A DNA stretch of 44,926 bases from Basidiobolus meristosporus CBS 931.73. Taxonomy: Eukaryota; Basidiobolomycota; Basidiobolomycetes; Basidiobolales; Basidiobolaceae. Both the position numbers and the translations under genes were made by a program. Where the stretch lies: contig MCFE01000688.1 in assembly GCA_002104905.1 (NCBI GenBank), positions 1-44,926 on the forward strand. Reading direction: 5' to 3'. Below, piece after piece: positions 1-11,559 of the stretch. The notes under the pieces were generated by a model that was not told the DNA's origin, did not search any database, and saw only the letters and a program-made list of their open reading frames with translations. Position 1 is the first letter of the stretch, and every line of letters begins with the position of its first letter.

Positions 1-3000
1 TTTGATTGCTTGGCAATATAATATTTATGAAATGGCAGCTTTGAATAGATAAGATCCTTCTAGAAAATGTGTACTTTGCTAGACTTGATAAGTAGGCTGA
101 TATTTTACTGAAAATAACCTATTTTAATCTGATAAATACTAGCATAACATCAGCCAAAGCACAATTTTTCTTAAATTTGCAACTTCCAATATTTGATGCT
201 TGGCCTTCTTGGTTACACTAACATATGCATACTGGAAGGCATGTTTTAGCAATTCTCAGGTGAGATATGCTAGCAATCAGCTCATTGGCCTCAGAGATTT
301 ACAAATGAGATATTTTCCTCAAGTTGACAGCAAAATATCAGGAACATCATCAATATACCACTATAAAACATTTAAATTTATACTTCTGTTTCCCATGAAG
401 GTACCCAATGACTTATGGTCATCTTCTAATATGGTTAATAGTGAGCTCATTAGCTGCTTACACCACCTTAGATAAGCTTGCTACCTCTTGACATATCATG
501 ACACCCCAAAGCAATGCCCTGCTAAAGAGTGCAATTGTATGGCAATATCAAGCAAGCTGTAACACTTTGAGTATTTTAAGCACTTCTGACTTACAGAGCT
601 GGCAACCATACAATACATTTGCATCAGTCTACATTGTTACTAATACATTCTTAAGTTTAGGTGAGATTTAAGCACTCTATCACTTAAACCGGTGCAGCAT
701 TGGAAGAAAAGCATTTAACAGCTCAGCAATCACATTGGCAGCTAAAATATCCAGTATTTACTAATATTAGTTATCCATAATATAGCTTTCTCCACATGAA
801 GTTCCAAAGCAAGTGTTAAATTGATTTTCAGCTAGTATTTGGCTGATATTCTGATGGCATTTGGCTGGTATTCAGCAGGTGGTCTCCCCTCAGATTTTCA
901 GTTGCTATGTTTGTGGGAAGTATTGAGTAACTGATCATTAAATTTGGTGTGCATGCTGGTTGGCCTAGTCTCCTGCTGGAAATTATGTCCGCTTGTCTGT
1001 CTGACAGTCAGTAACTGGTGCATCTAGAGTTTGAGAAACTTAGAGTTTGGCTAACACTATAATGTAATTTATCAAGTCTTTTCTTATTATTTTTCTTAGG
1101 GCTTTGCTTTACATTATACCATACTGTTGTAGCACTGCACAGGGGCTTTTGCTTTTGGACAACTATTGTTGTCAGAGAGAGCTTACATTGTTACAGTGCA
1201 TTGTGTGCAGCCACTGTAAGCTAATTGAGATTGAAGCAGTTGTAAAGGCTTGCAGTACCCTTAGAACTTTAATCCTTGCCATGAGTCATATAAAAGAAGC
1301 TATATGTGATGCCCCAATTTAGGATGTCAACCATCTACCATCAGTTAAAGCTGCACTCTGTTTTTACGCATGTTTACATATCTGGCTGCAAGCACTTGAA
1401 TCCTTTAACAAGCTCAGCTACATTTGTAAACCTGCAAAGCACTTAACCAAGTAACTTATCTCCAATAGATACCAAAGCTGTGAATGCAAAATAAGCAAGC
1501 TTTAGCTATTCAGTGCATTTACTCCTTCAGTAGTTACTGATATCTTACTCCACCAGAGGACTTGCACTCCATGTGCAGATTTTGTTTTGTCTTTAATCAA
1601 GCCCTTCCCTTTACAAGAAAATACCAGAATACTATGGGTTATTTGCAAGCTTACTCCTTTGGAATGCTAATTATATCCTTTAATCTGCAATAAGCTGAAA
1701 ACTACACTATTGGCTCCTACAAGAAATAAATGCATCATAAGTATATGGAACATATCAAATCTGTATGGATACTCAAGGCTATATGTCATTTATGCTATGC
1801 TTTCCGCAGACCAGCACTGTAACTTAGCCACATATGTTTAACAGCTGCTTTGCCACAAAGGTTATCAAAAAATCACATTGTACATTTCAAAGTGAATAGA
1901 TATTGTTGAATAAGTATGGCCATCATGATAAATGCCCAAAGAGTGCCACATCATGTTGTGCAGTGATGGAATGTGCTACAAAGCATCATACCAGACTTAC
2001 CTTGGACTTTCTTTGACCTTGACTCAGCAACTTAACAAAACATTTACAACTTGATGGCATAACTACCAGTTGATAACCAAACACACCAAAAATGTATGTG
2101 GCATTCTGATGAGCCATGGAAGCTTGTAAGTAGCTTAAACTATCTGATACTACAATGGCAAGAATTTTGTATCTTAAGTATTCAAAGATTTGCAGAGTCT
2201 ATTGTTGCATTGGCTCTGGCTGAGTATACATATTTCATTCATGAAAATTTTACCCCTGAGTATATCCACCACTACTGAGATATTAAAACTGAGTATGTTT
2301 GTCATCAGTGCAGTACATGATGATTACTTATTTGCAGGTCACTGTTGATTTGATTGGTGAGGGCTCAAGTAAATTGCAGAATGCCCCACAACAGTTTTAG
2401 CTGTAGCTATATTTTGATGTGATCAGTGTGTGCCTGAACACCTTTTTTGAGCCCACATTAGTCTCTTTCATGGTAGCTCACTACTCAGTATTAAGCATAT
2501 AGCTTTAGTGATCTTCAATTCCTGGATAACTCATCAGTATCACTGGTTATATAGTATAAACAATGACATGACAGACAACCAATGATTATTAGCTGAGAGA
2601 ATCACAAAAGAATACTGTCACTTGAGTATGCACAGCATACAAAGTGTTATGTAACTGCATTGAAGTGCATACAAAGCTTGTGGCTCCTAAATTAGTCACC
2701 TGAGCATAACTTAAGCCTATGATTCAATTACCAGTTGCACTGAGCACACAAGGACTATATCTATCAGTGACAAGGATTCAATAGGAGATGAAGCAAGTAA
2801 TATTTCCAATTCCTGAGGAAGTTAGATATAGAAATATGTAGTTGCATTGGTATTGCCCAAGGCAACAATTAGATCTATGCAACTCAAAAGTAGAGCTGAA
2901 GTACTGCATAGTCAGTTTGCCATGCATCAGTGCACAGAGAAGGCCCACTGCTTCCCTACATGTGTGCTTATATATTTGCCTACAAATACACATCTATTGT

Positions 3001-5160
3001 CTCTCAACTGGGATTAGTTTGTTGAATACAGTAAAGTGACCTAGTATGTGATATACTAGGTTTACAACCTACCTGCAGTAAGATAGGTTACAAATATGAA
3101 TGCGAAGCTCAGAAATATTAGAATTAGTAATATCAGCTGCAACTCCTGTATCCCCAACATATGTACCATAGCATTCTTCCCAAACAGAAAGGATTTTGAA
3201 ATGGTCAGCAAAATACATCATGATGTTGGCTCAATTCAAGTTTTCTATATATACACCTCTTTATATATCAGGAACTACCTATTGGGATGACCAGCAGATA
3301 TATTGTGTATGAGGAGGATAGGTCAATGGGCATTCATACCAGGTTTGGTTAACAGCTGCTTACAACTTCAAACAAAAATTGCAACCAACAACTTGAAGAA
3401 AAAAGAGCAGCTGAATACCTTAAAAACCCATTAAAATACCAATTGAGTACCAGCAAAAAATCTGATTAATTCCAACTTTGAGATTTTCAATGAGGTTGAA
3501 CTTACAAGGGTGCATCATGGTAGCATCCATTGCAGCAATGGTAAGACACAACAGATATATATTGCCTACTCACTCATAGCATTACACTGTAGCACTACTT
3601 AAGATTAGTATAATGCCTTTTGGGCATATCTAAAGGATGAGAAGATAAGAAAATCAAGGAGACTGATATTGGGGACTTGTGCAGGTTTAGGGATACAACA
3701 ATAGCTGATCTAGAACTAGTGATCACCAGAAATAGCATCACCTTGCAGGACTTTACTAAGAAATGCTTTGCTACAATAACATTGTGGCTGCCTTGCATAC
3801 ACAATTAAGTTGGTGTGCAACCTATGAACTGATCACTGTGAATACATTTATATTTCCACCACTTAGGGTGACTTATGTATACTTCATAGTTGTATTTATA
3901 TTGATTTACAGACAGTCTGTGTATGCCAAATTCACAGCTTAGCAGCTGAAAGGGGTTCATTGTTGTCCCTACAAACAGGCTTGGTAACACTTTGCTTAAC
4001 AATCAGCTAGCATAGAGTCCCTTTGTCCTTTTGAATTTAGTTCTTTAAGCTTTCTCTAGTAGCTAGCTTATGCTGAGTAGAAAAGTAGTTGGAGATGAGC
4101 AAAATACCATCATAATGTTTACTGAGCTCAGTGCTTAATGGTGCTAATACATATCAATATCTTTGGCCCTAGCTATTGAGCAGACAAGAGGAATAGACAC
4201 TGACAGGAGGCTGGACCAAACAACAGGCAAATCAATTTGCCAATAAGTTGTGCAAGGCTTTCTTGAATGTCTCTAAATAGAAATATGAAGGAAAGGACCA
4301 GCTGAGTGCCAGATAAATACCCTTAGAACCAAAGTCAAATACCAGCATATTGTCAGAAGAGTTGCAAGTTTCAGATTGCTCATGGTGGAGCAAGTAATCA
4401 CTCAAGTGGTACATTCAACAATCATCAACTCTGACAACTCAGAAAGTTGCAAAATAACACAAGTATATAGGAGGCTTAAAAACAAGCAAAATTGACAGGT
4501 ACAAGCAAGTTGGAAGTCATGTAATGCAAGCAGCACCTATACTGCCTTCACTGACCATAGAGGAAGAGCAGAAATACTCTGGTCTTTACAACATCTACAC
4601 ATTGACTTTAGGAGAGGACCAATCAATACCTTCACTGCTTTAAATTAAGCATTAATCCATATTCATGTAGCACACTACCTATGCAGAGTTTTGAAAGCGG
4701 AACTAGATGATCTCAGGGTACCTTGGTCTTTAAAGGGGCAAATTTTTCAATATAATCTGGAGCCCCAATGCATCTGTAGACATGACTGATTTGAATGAGA
4801 GTTACTGATTGATGGCTAAAAGTATCAGCAAGTTGACGGCTAGCACAATAGTAACAGATTAATATGATAGAGCAAAAAAAATGAGGCATTATGCACAACT
4901 ACAACACTTGTATACTCTGACCATCAAAACTATTGATCAACCATGCATAGATACACTCCAAGGATGGTAACAATAATATATATAATAAGAATAACATATA
5001 TAAATATGAAGGATAAAAGCTCCTTGCCCACATGACCATATTGTGGATGTGCAATACCAAAGGACAAAGTTTATATATGTGCTATCCATAGTAATCTATA
5101 CAGAGTAGCAGCAGAAAACAGATAATGTGCCTAATTGAAGGTTGCTTCATATGGCTATAA
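1..5160. other. CpG-depleted, gene-free AT-rich region
   Basis: I see no credible gene here. Open frames are short (under about 95 codons), lie on both strands and show no recognisable domain. The dinucleotide CG is almost absent: the first is at 690-691, while TG and CA are plentiful, which is the signature of long-term deamination of methylated CpG. The stretch contains one copy of a decayed dispersed repeat (about 830-1090) that recurs near 30960-31240. It is most likely old transposon debris. CpG becomes frequent from about 5160 onward. Confidence 0.6.
830..1090 (+). repeat. decayed dispersed repeat, copy 1
   Basis: This stretch can be aligned by eye to 30960-31240. Shared landmarks in the same order are GCTGATATTCT, a TTTGCTGG-like block, ATGCTGGT followed by a CCTAGTCTCCTGCTGGAA-type block, TGTCYGCTTG, and GAGAAA..TT..AGTTTGGCTAA-like ends. 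The two copies differ by many substitutions and small indels, so the element is old. No coding capacity was recognised; it is presumably part of a transposable element of unknown class. Confidence 0.5.
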
Positions 5161-5455
5161 GAGTCGGCGTGTGATTTTGTCAAAAGTAGAAAGAACAATT
5201 CGTTCCAGCTCATTGTTACTCTTTACTCATATTCCTCGACCAAACTCTGCATGCATGCATTCAGATAAGAAGAAAGAATCACTACGGCATTAAATTACGT
5301 TTAGAGGCCCAAGCTACGCATACTATCGAGTTATATTGCACTCACCACACATACGCCAAGTAGCAAAAATCTATTCATGTGCATAGGCCAGTTATTTTAT
5401 AAGAGTGAATGCAAGCCTCGAATATGCGTACTCATCGGTTTTATTGTCAAGAATA

Positions 5456-5680
5456 TTAATGATGAAGTTGAATGGCGTATATTGCATCCTCCGTATCCCC
5501 CGTAGCGCCCATATCCCCAACGCCCTCCATAATCTTCTCGTCCCCAGTATCTGCTCCTCCGCCGTATCTCCCCCATAGCTCGGCCTCTTCTTGATTACCC
5601 TGCTCTTCCTCGACTCCTTGATTGCTCCAGAGAGTCTGATTGAACGTATTCCTCGACATCTGGTTAATAGACATTGCATC
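5456..5680 (-). pseudogene. family A precursor, 5'-truncated and frameshifted
   Basis: The frame from about 5674 downward reads QMSRNTFNQTLWSNQGVEEE and then EEAELWGRYGG, which matches the middle of the intact family A precursors (residues about 69-107 of the M3 gene). The TATA box, signal peptide and first part of the pro-region are missing. Sequence resembling the promoter-distal upstream region of other copies (catctaggacacttcgc) lies directly next to QMSRN. After WGRYGG the frame shifts, so the basic Gly/Tyr/Arg tail is replaced by an acidic alternative frame (GADTGDEK) and the terminal CDWGC is absent. It is the leftmost array member and almost certainly non-functional. Confidence 0.75.
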
Positions 5681-5920
5681 TAGGACACTTCGCAGAATTG
5701 ATGGGTTTCAGTCGAATCTATGTTACAAGCATTAGGAAGCTTTGTGCTAGCTCTAGTATACTGTTGTTAGTAAGATAGGGACAAGCATACTGATGTATGT
5801 GTGTTTCCACTAACGCGACTGGTAAAAATGCTGCGAAAAAGAAACACTTCAATTGACTGCCAAACTGTTGACACCCACCTACACATCCACTACCACAACC
5901 TATCTGACTTGTTATCCCTA

Positions 5921-5989
5921 CTGCAGCTTGAGGAACTATGAAAACTGCAGCTTGAGGAACTATGAAAACTGCAGCTTGAGGAACTATAC
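5921..5989 (+). repeat. 24-bp tandem repeat, about 3 copies
   Basis: The unit begins CTGCAGCTTGAGGAACTATG followed by four A residues and occurs nearly three times in a row. The period is a multiple of three, so a short plus-strand frame through it reads SLRNYENC repeatedly. No larger gene encloses it, so it is more likely a simple minisatellite than coding sequence. Confidence 0.85.
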
Positions 5990-6089
5990 AAACATCACCG
6001 AGTGGCTTCTGTTAATTACGATGAGGCTTAGTATGGGGCGTTGCCTATTGAAAGTATGAAGTTGAGCATGAAACATTGACAATGTGATG

Positions 6090-6185
6090 TTTATTTAAGG
6101 TAAGGATGTGGTGAATTACCCAGAAACGTAGCGTCCTAATCTCCTTCCGTTGCTGCCATCAGAGTCGGTGTCTTCAGGAATGGAA
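6090..6185 (-). pseudogene. family A-like 3' fragment (divergent subtype)
   Basis: On the minus strand the sequence reads EDTDSDGSNGRRLGRYVSG and then TAA at 6118-6116, with AATAAA at 6095-6090. The DTDS acidic run resembles the pro-region of the 8607-9026 gene (QDTDSEETQLWGRYGG). The distance from stop to polyA signal is also like that gene. No signal peptide or start is attached. Related DNA recurs at about 11400-11460 and 18680-18745, where it forms the 5' part of the chimeric copies. It is probably a relic of a divergent member with a short tail. Confidence 0.5.
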
Positions 6186-6539
6186 TGATGATGGAGCTTG
6201 ATAAACCTATCTAGTTACATCCAACTCCATTATTTATTCCTAGCCGGTTATTCATGCCACAGCACGCCCTGAAGTATATATGGAGTCAGTGTATAGCTCA
6301 GCTGAACGGTGGTATACGAAATATAAAGATTATTGTACTTCTGTACTTATATAATATATTCCCTTGTAGTGCATATAGTTCGTTTGATATTTGTATAGGC
6401 TGGTTCAAGCATTGAAGGATTCTTATCAAACAACGTCCATTTATTGCATCAAGTGATCATTTTTAGTTGTATAGTCTCATTTGTGAATATCTCCAATGAG
6501 TTGTAGCAAGCGTGTTCAAATATTGTAGAAAACATATAC

Positions 6540-7020
6540 CTTTGAAACCTTATGATCTTCTATACACCAGAGATATGATGGTGTAAGTGTCAGTCAATGA
6601 TCAGAGTGTAAGTAATAACTTGACTAGTAGCTTGATGTGATAAATACTTCATCATGAGTGTATTTATCTACCATAGCCGTCATGATTATTAAACAAACGC
6701 GCAAAAGATACACTCCACAAAGCTCAGATGGTCACACGGTCTTGTCTTGGTCAAAATCCGTGTTTGAGGCAGACGTTTTTGAATCAGAATCCTCGTATGA
6801 AAGGCTTATCTACGCATCAACGGGCATCAACGGGCATCAACGGGGCATCATCTTTCACCACCACTATCAGTTATATGCCCAACGGTAAGACTATAGAGAT
6901 TTCAATGAGTTATTTCACTCTACGATTATATGCATGCATTCAATCAAAGCAACTATGCCATTTGTTTACGTATCGAAACCCAAGCCACACACACTATAAC
7001 AAGTCATACACACGATAAAG
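6540..7020. repeat. spacer repeat upstream of module M1
   Basis: This spacer is closely matched by 10165-10610 upstream of M2: both contain TTTGAAACCTTATG, CACCAGAGATATGATGGT, ATCAGAGTGTAAGTAATAAC, a run of CATCAACGGG-type units, and TATGCATGCATTCAATCAAA. Open frames inside it (up to 96 codons) differ in length between copies and show no coding features. It is duplicated intermodule DNA, not a gene. Confidence 0.7.
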
Positions 7021-7120
7021 TTGTATATTATTCCCCTTCATTATCTTAGTAACTCTGCTTATCCCCTTATGGCTCTACACAATCTTCTTTAATATTCAAT
7101 TCAACGGTGAAGTACTCACA

Positions 7121-7378
7121 ATACGACTCAATACCGTTCTCTCCTCCTTAAACATGGTACTGCCAACCTGCGTATCAACCTTGGCTCATGGCAACACGTG
7201 ACTGCCGGGCCATTGGATATTGTAAGCATAACTCCCGGACCACCCGGCACCTCCGCCAAAGCAATCCTGTACCTTTCTGTGCAAGATTGCAACAGGAAAA
7301 GGACCAGGTTTGCTGCGATTACCTCGAAACTACGGAAAAGAAGTGACCGTTGGAGCAGTGAGAGTCTCTGCTAACTAG
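7121..7378 (+). pseudogene. family B pseudogene, module M1
   Basis: This is a copy of the small secreted-protein gene intact at 21848-22274. The start codon is ATA instead of ATG (7121-7123). The exon 1-like part (signal-peptide region) is joined directly to exon 2-like sequence at the GGCTCATG microhomology, so the intron and the start of exon 2 are gone and the two parts are in different frames. A further internal deletion removes the segment equivalent to KQLEIHIAK. The end (GTC TCT GCT AAC TAG) is preserved. The AATAAA of the intact gene is AATAAG here. It converges on the M1 A copy. Confidence 0.75.
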
Positions 7379-7503
7379 CATTCTCAATAAGAGTCATAAT
7401 CACATGGCCATTCACTATCAATAGATAAAATGCAACGGTACTTTATTCAAGCACACAGACAAGCTGTGTTGTTGGAGTGAATGAAAACCTTGATTCTTAT
7501 TAT

Positions 7504-7936
7504 TTAGCAACCCCAGTCGCATCCACCATACCCTCCATATCCCCCGTAGCGTCCATACCCCCACAGACCTCCATAACCACCGTAGCGACCGTAACGTCCT
7601 CGTCCCCAGTATCTGCCCCTCCGCCGCCCGTATCCGCCGTATCTCCCCCATAGCTGGGCCTCTTCTGGATTGCCCTCCTCTTCCTCGACTCCTTGGTCGG
7701 CATCTTGCTTATCCGAGAGGGTCTGATCGAACGTATTCCTTGACATCTGTCCGAGAATGCCATCGATGTAGTGTCGAATATTCTGCGCATCCTCCTCCTT
7801 GTTGGACGAGAACTTCTTCACCACTTGGCCGCTTTGTGGATCCCTATCGGAGATTTGTGCTTGACACATCCACGGGACTTCCAAAGGCACTGACGACCAT
7901 TAGTAGAGCACAAGCTGCGGTAAATTGTTTGTACAT
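7504..7936 (-). pseudogene. family A precursor, module M1 (17-bp deletion)
   Basis: The family start ATG lies at 7936 behind TTCACAATG-like context, and a TATATAAA box is at about 7976-7985. The signal peptide reads normally (MYKQFTAACALLM). A 17-bp deletion after codon 28 (STN) then puts the rest of the gene out of frame and gives an early stop. Downstream, the original frame is fully open, from ISDRDPQSG through the acidic EEEEG run and the Gly/Tyr/Arg tail to CDWGC and TAA. A 128-codon frame can begin at an ATG at 7890, but its first residues are translated out of frame and give no signal peptide. The dibasic site is KK, not KR. M4 has the same deletion. It is probably dead, although the preserved tail suggests recent loss. 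Confidence 0.8.
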
Positions 7937-8039
7937 TGTGAAAGTTGAATACTCCAATAAAGCTCAGCACCAGCCTTTATATAAAGATACAGCATTTGGC
8001 CAAAACGGAGGTTTATAGATATCGCATCTTATGATGGGT

Positions 8040-8580
8040 TTCTGACGAACGATGTATTGTATTTTGCATCTACTCTACAGGCATTAGCAAGATACAATAA
8101 GAGCTTCTAGAATTGTGAGCTAGCTCTAGTATGTACTAATTAATCATCATATTAGTAGTAGTCAGGCCATTAGATACTATAGAAAGCAGAGTGTAAAGTA
8201 AAATGGTTTGTACTAAGTACACTGATGGGCACTTTGATAATAATGCTAAATCTCTATTGTGGACCAAGGAGACATCGATCCACTCACAACTACAGCATCA
8301 CATGAATATGAGAAAGCTATAGATGGCATTCATGGAAGATTAGGCAAATATGAAGCGAAAAAAAAAGACTTTACTAACAGTACACCATTAAAAGATAAAA
8401 ATTGACAGCATTTAAAGGTAAAGATTGGCATCATTTATGAAGATAATTGACTGCCAAACTGCAATAAGACTTATCTTTGCATAGACATCCACCTTATCCA
8501 TACACATATCTGACTTTCTCTCCCAACTGCGGCTTGGTAAACATCACTGATTAATTACGATGAGCATTGGCATTATGATG
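8040..8580. other. intermodule spacer without a gene
   Basis: This is the duplicated upstream region of the M1 A copy; 8040-8250 resembles 17440-17640 (both carry GAAAGCAGA.TGTAAAGTAAAATGGTT). It is followed by AT-rich sequence leading to the AATAAA of the next gene. No open frame here shows family features. Confidence 0.6.
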
Positions 8581-8606
8581 TTTATTTAACGTAAGGATGT
8601 AGTGCA

Positions 8607-9026
8607 TTAGCAACCCCAGTCGCATCCACCATACCCTCTATATCCCCCGTAGCGCCCATATCCCCATCGGCCTCCGTAGCCACCATAGCGACCGTAACGT
8701 CCTCGTCCCCAGTATCTGCTTCCCCACCTTCCATAGCCACCATATCTACCCCAAAGCTGGGTCTCTTCAGAGTCAGTGTCTTGACTTGTAGGAGACACTT
8801 GTTCATCTGCCAACCCACCGCCTGACATTTGGCCGAATATGTCGTCAAGAATGGCGCGAGCATCTTCGTCTTTTGTGGACTGGAATTGTGTTATCATTTT
8901 GCCGCTTTGTGGGTCCCGGATGGAGATGGAAGCACTTGCTACATTGGTTACTTCTGGCTGCACAGGAGTTGCCACTGCATATGAGGCAATTAGGAGAGCA
9001 AAGGGGATGGAGAAGTGCTTGTGCAT
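8607..9026 (-). CDS. family A secreted Gly/Tyr/Arg-rich peptide precursor (divergent member, 139 aa)
   Basis: I place the start at 9026 (MHKHFSIPFALLIASYAVAT), not at the in-frame ATG 17 codons upstream. It sits in the family context TTCACAATG and gives a clean signal peptide of about 20 residues. A TATATTTA box lies 37-44 bp upstream. Residues about 21-91 form the pro-region with the family motifs NVASASIS-RDPQSG and DEDAR..LDDIFGQM, then an acidic run. Residues 92-139 are the basic tail of WGRYGGYG-type repeats ending CDWGC. AATAAA lies about 20 bp after the stop. It differs from M3/M6/M8 through most of the pro-region and lacks the KR site (KM instead). It is the most diverged intact member and has no B partner. 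The protein is predicted to be secreted; its function is unknown. Confidence 0.85.
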   Translation of the reverse strand: MHKHFSIPFALLIASYAVATPVQPEVTNVASASISIRDPQSGKMITQFQSTKDEDARAILDDIFGQMSGGGLADEQVSPTSQDTDSEETQLWGRYGGYGRWGSRYWGRGRYGRYGGYGGRWGYGRYGGYRGYGGCDWGC

Positions 9027-9062
9027 TGTGAATCTGAATGAAGCACTTGAGCTGATTATGAG

Positions 9063-9070
9063 TAAATATA
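9063..9070 (-). promoter_or_regulatory. TATA box of the 139-aa family A gene
   Basis: TATATTTA on the minus strand, 37-44 bp before the chosen ATG. The spacing equals that of the other intact family A genes, which supports the downstream start choice. Confidence 0.55.
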
Positions 9071-9119
9071 CCCGCACAGCAGAAGCTGATGATGGAGCTT
9101 ATTAAAGACACTCAACTTT

Positions 9120-10160
9120 ACCTCTGCTTTCAGTGGGAAGCGCTGCGGGTGATCCATTTGGTCGTTCAATAGAAACTGCTTAGTGGCTCTTCATTCAATC
9201 AAACACGCATAACACAACAAAAAGCTTAAAAAGATCATTTGTTTAGCAGATATGTTACAGGTTAGCCACCTCCATATTAACCATATGCTAATATTGATTG
9301 TGTGAACTTCCAGTTGCAGTCATCTCCATGTACCAATGTATCCTGTCACTGTAGCGTCATTATTCCTTTCTGTTGATGCCATAGATTCCTTTGTATCTTC
9401 ATATTTACTGAAGAATGGCATGATTGATGACATCTCTTGAGCCAACTCCAGCATTTATTCCCAGTCGGTTACACATACAGTTAACCTGCCGCAGTAAATC
9501 CCGAAGTATATACTTGGTCGGTGTATGGTAAGCGGAATTAGTAAGCTCCAAGTTAGGCTGCGATAATATAAAAATTAGTGTACTTATCGAATATATTCTC
9601 AGTGCATATAGCTTGTTGTAAGTTCATGCTAGCTGATATTGGAAGGGGTTGCGGTTCAAGCACTGAGAACTAGCTGCGATCATTATTACTAAATGACAAC
9701 CATTGATTGCCTCAAGTATTCCATTTTCATTCTTAGTTGTACAGTATCTGTTGCAAATATCTTCAAATATTGGGATATTGTGGAGAATATAGGGTACTTG
9801 ATATTGTGGAGAATATAGGGTACTTGATATTGTGGAGAATATAGGGTACTTGATAGTACAACACTGATTTAGAAGTGTCTAAAATGAGGAAAGCAGAGGC
9901 CTATCGCACTTAACCAATTTTCAATCATCGGTACATGGTGAAGTGCATTCAGAATCCCTAAAGCAGGCCAGCTGCAATACAAAGTATACCAACTCCAATA
10001 GCTAACAGTTTGGATCAAGGAGTTATTGTATATGCCAAGGCGAAAGACTGCTGGAGAACTGTACAAAGCCTGCCAATATCACAGTATATTGAGACTTTAG
10101 CTGTTCATAGCAGTGAGTGCTGAGGTCAGAGTATTTCTGCTGAGAATGCTGAAGAGATAA
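9120..10160. other. spacer with family A-like remnant
   Basis: No intact gene. Around 9325-9425 (minus strand) sequence related to the 5' part of the chimeric copies is visible (ACATTGGTACATGGAGATG, with a frame reading YEDTKESMAS), so a divergent family A relic lies here. The remainder is AT-rich spacer, similar in part to 11470-11900 (GGTTACRCATACAGT, CCTGCCGCAGTA). Confidence 0.5.
9774..9855. repeat. 26-bp tandem repeat, about 3 copies
   Basis: A unit containing TGGAGAATATAGGGTACTTG followed by ATATTG is repeated three times with no visible mismatch until the last copy ends in GATAG. The period of 26 excludes an in-frame coding repeat. The related spacer near 11820-11850 has a single degenerate unit, so the expansion is local and recent. 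Confidence 0.85.
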
Positions 10161-10164
10161 TGGT

Positions 10165-10610
10165 TCTTTGAAACCTTATGGTCTTCTATGCACCAGAGAT
10201 ATGATGGTTTAAGTGTCAGTCAGTGATCAGAGTGTAAGTAATAACTTGACTAATAGCTTGATGTGATAGATACTCCAACATGAGTGTATTTATCTACCAT
10301 AGCCACCAAGGTTAGATACACTCCACAAAGCTCAGAGGGTAAAAAATCTTATCCGTGTTTTGAGGCAGACGATTTTGAATCAGAATCCTCGTATGAAAGG
10401 CTTATCTACGCATCAACGGGGCATCAACGGGGCATCATCTTTCACCACCACTATCAGTCATATGCCTAACGGTAAGACTATGGAGATTCCAATGAGTTAT
10501 TTCACTCTACGATTATATGCATGCATTCAATCAAAGCAACTATGCCATTTGTTTACGTATAGGAACCCAGGCTACACACACTATAACAAGTCATACACAC
10601 GATAAAGTCG
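10165..10610. repeat. spacer repeat upstream of module M2
   Basis: Second copy of the 6540-7020 spacer, with small deletions. Short frames in it are not conserved between the copies, which argues against coding. Confidence 0.65.
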
Positions 10611-10853
10611 TAGTGCCCGTGCTTCACGTAATTCAAGCCTTTTTATATTACTAGTAGCAAGGAATGGGCCCTCTTGGCTAGAAACTGAAGTAAGGATGAT
10701 GGATTAGGATCATGTGCGTACTCCCAAGACTGAAGAAAGTACTCTAATAGAATATTCCCCTTCACTGCCTGTCTCTCCTTGCCAACCGTACTTATCCCCT
10801 TATTGCTCTATACAATCGTATTTAATATTCGATTTAACGGTAAAACACACACA

Positions 10854-11088
10854 GTGCGACTCAATACCGATCTCTGCTCCTTAATCGTGGCACTGCTAAC
10901 CCGCGTATCAACCTCGGCTCATGCTAACACGTGGCCGGTAGATACCGCAAGCATCACTTCCGGGCCATCCAGCACCTCCGCCAAAGCAATAATGTACCCT
11001 TCTCTGTAAGATTACAACAGGAAAAGGAACAGGATTGTTGCGACTACCTCCAAATAACGGAAAAGAAGCAGGAGTCTCAGCCAACTAG
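10854..11088 (+). pseudogene. family B pseudogene, module M2
   Basis: The start codon is GTG at the position where the intact gene has ATG (ACACACAGTGCGACTC), the same change as in M4 and M5. Exon 1-like and exon 2-like parts are fused at TCGGCTCATG in different frames. The segment encoding DCN..R and TSKQLE is altered or partly lost before the final S-AN-TAG. Only the preceding TTCGATTTAACGGTAAAACA leader context and the signal-peptide-like stretch remain recognisable. It is non-functional. Confidence 0.7.
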
Positions 11089-11216
11089 CATTCACAATAA
11101 GAGTTACAAAGAATACATCCCATCGAATTATACATATGGCCATTCACTATCGGTAGATAAAATGCGACAGTACTTTGTTCGTTGCTGGAGTGAATGAAAG
11201 CCTTGACTCTTATTAT

Positions 11217-11468
11217 TCAGCAACCCCAGTCGCATCCACCATAGCCTCTATATCCCCACCGACCTCCATAACCACCGTAGCGACCGTAGCGTCCTCGTCC
11301 ACAGTATCTGCCCATCCACCACCCATACCCGCCGTATCTCCCATATAGCTGGACCTCTTCACGATTGCCCTCCTCTTCCTCGACTCCTTGGTTGGCATTC
11401 GCCATCTCCATGTACCAATGTGTCCTATCACCGTATCCCCTTCCGTTGCTGCCACAACTCATATTCAT
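11217..11468 (-). pseudogene. family A chimeric, leaderless copy, module M2 (83 codons)
   Basis: The tail is typical (GVEEEEGNREEVQLYGRYGG, then Gly/Tyr/Arg repeats, then CDWGC), but everything before DQGVEEEE is replaced by a different sequence, MNMSCGSNGRGYGDRTHWYM. That sequence derives from the divergent relic type also seen at 6116-6185. There is no signal peptide and no TATA box at the family distance. M5 has the same junction, so the fusion was duplicated with its block. It may be a pseudogene, or less probably a cytosolic form; the open frame is complete from ATG to stop. Confidence 0.7.
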
Positions 11469-11559
11469 TAAAGAGTGGCATGGTTGATTAAAACATTTAT
11501 CACATATCTTGAACCTATCTAGCTACATCCATGTATTCCTAGTCGGTTACGCATACAGT

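Noticed and set aside
6658-7018. Open frames in the spacer repeats (76-96 codons)
   Set aside because: Lengths and starts differ between the duplicated spacers (10284-10605), and small indels are not multiples of three.
8607-9077. Upstream in-frame start (MRVYLLIIS...) for the 139-aa A gene
   Set aside because: It would place the ATG upstream of the TATA box, and the downstream ATG has the family context and a better signal peptide.
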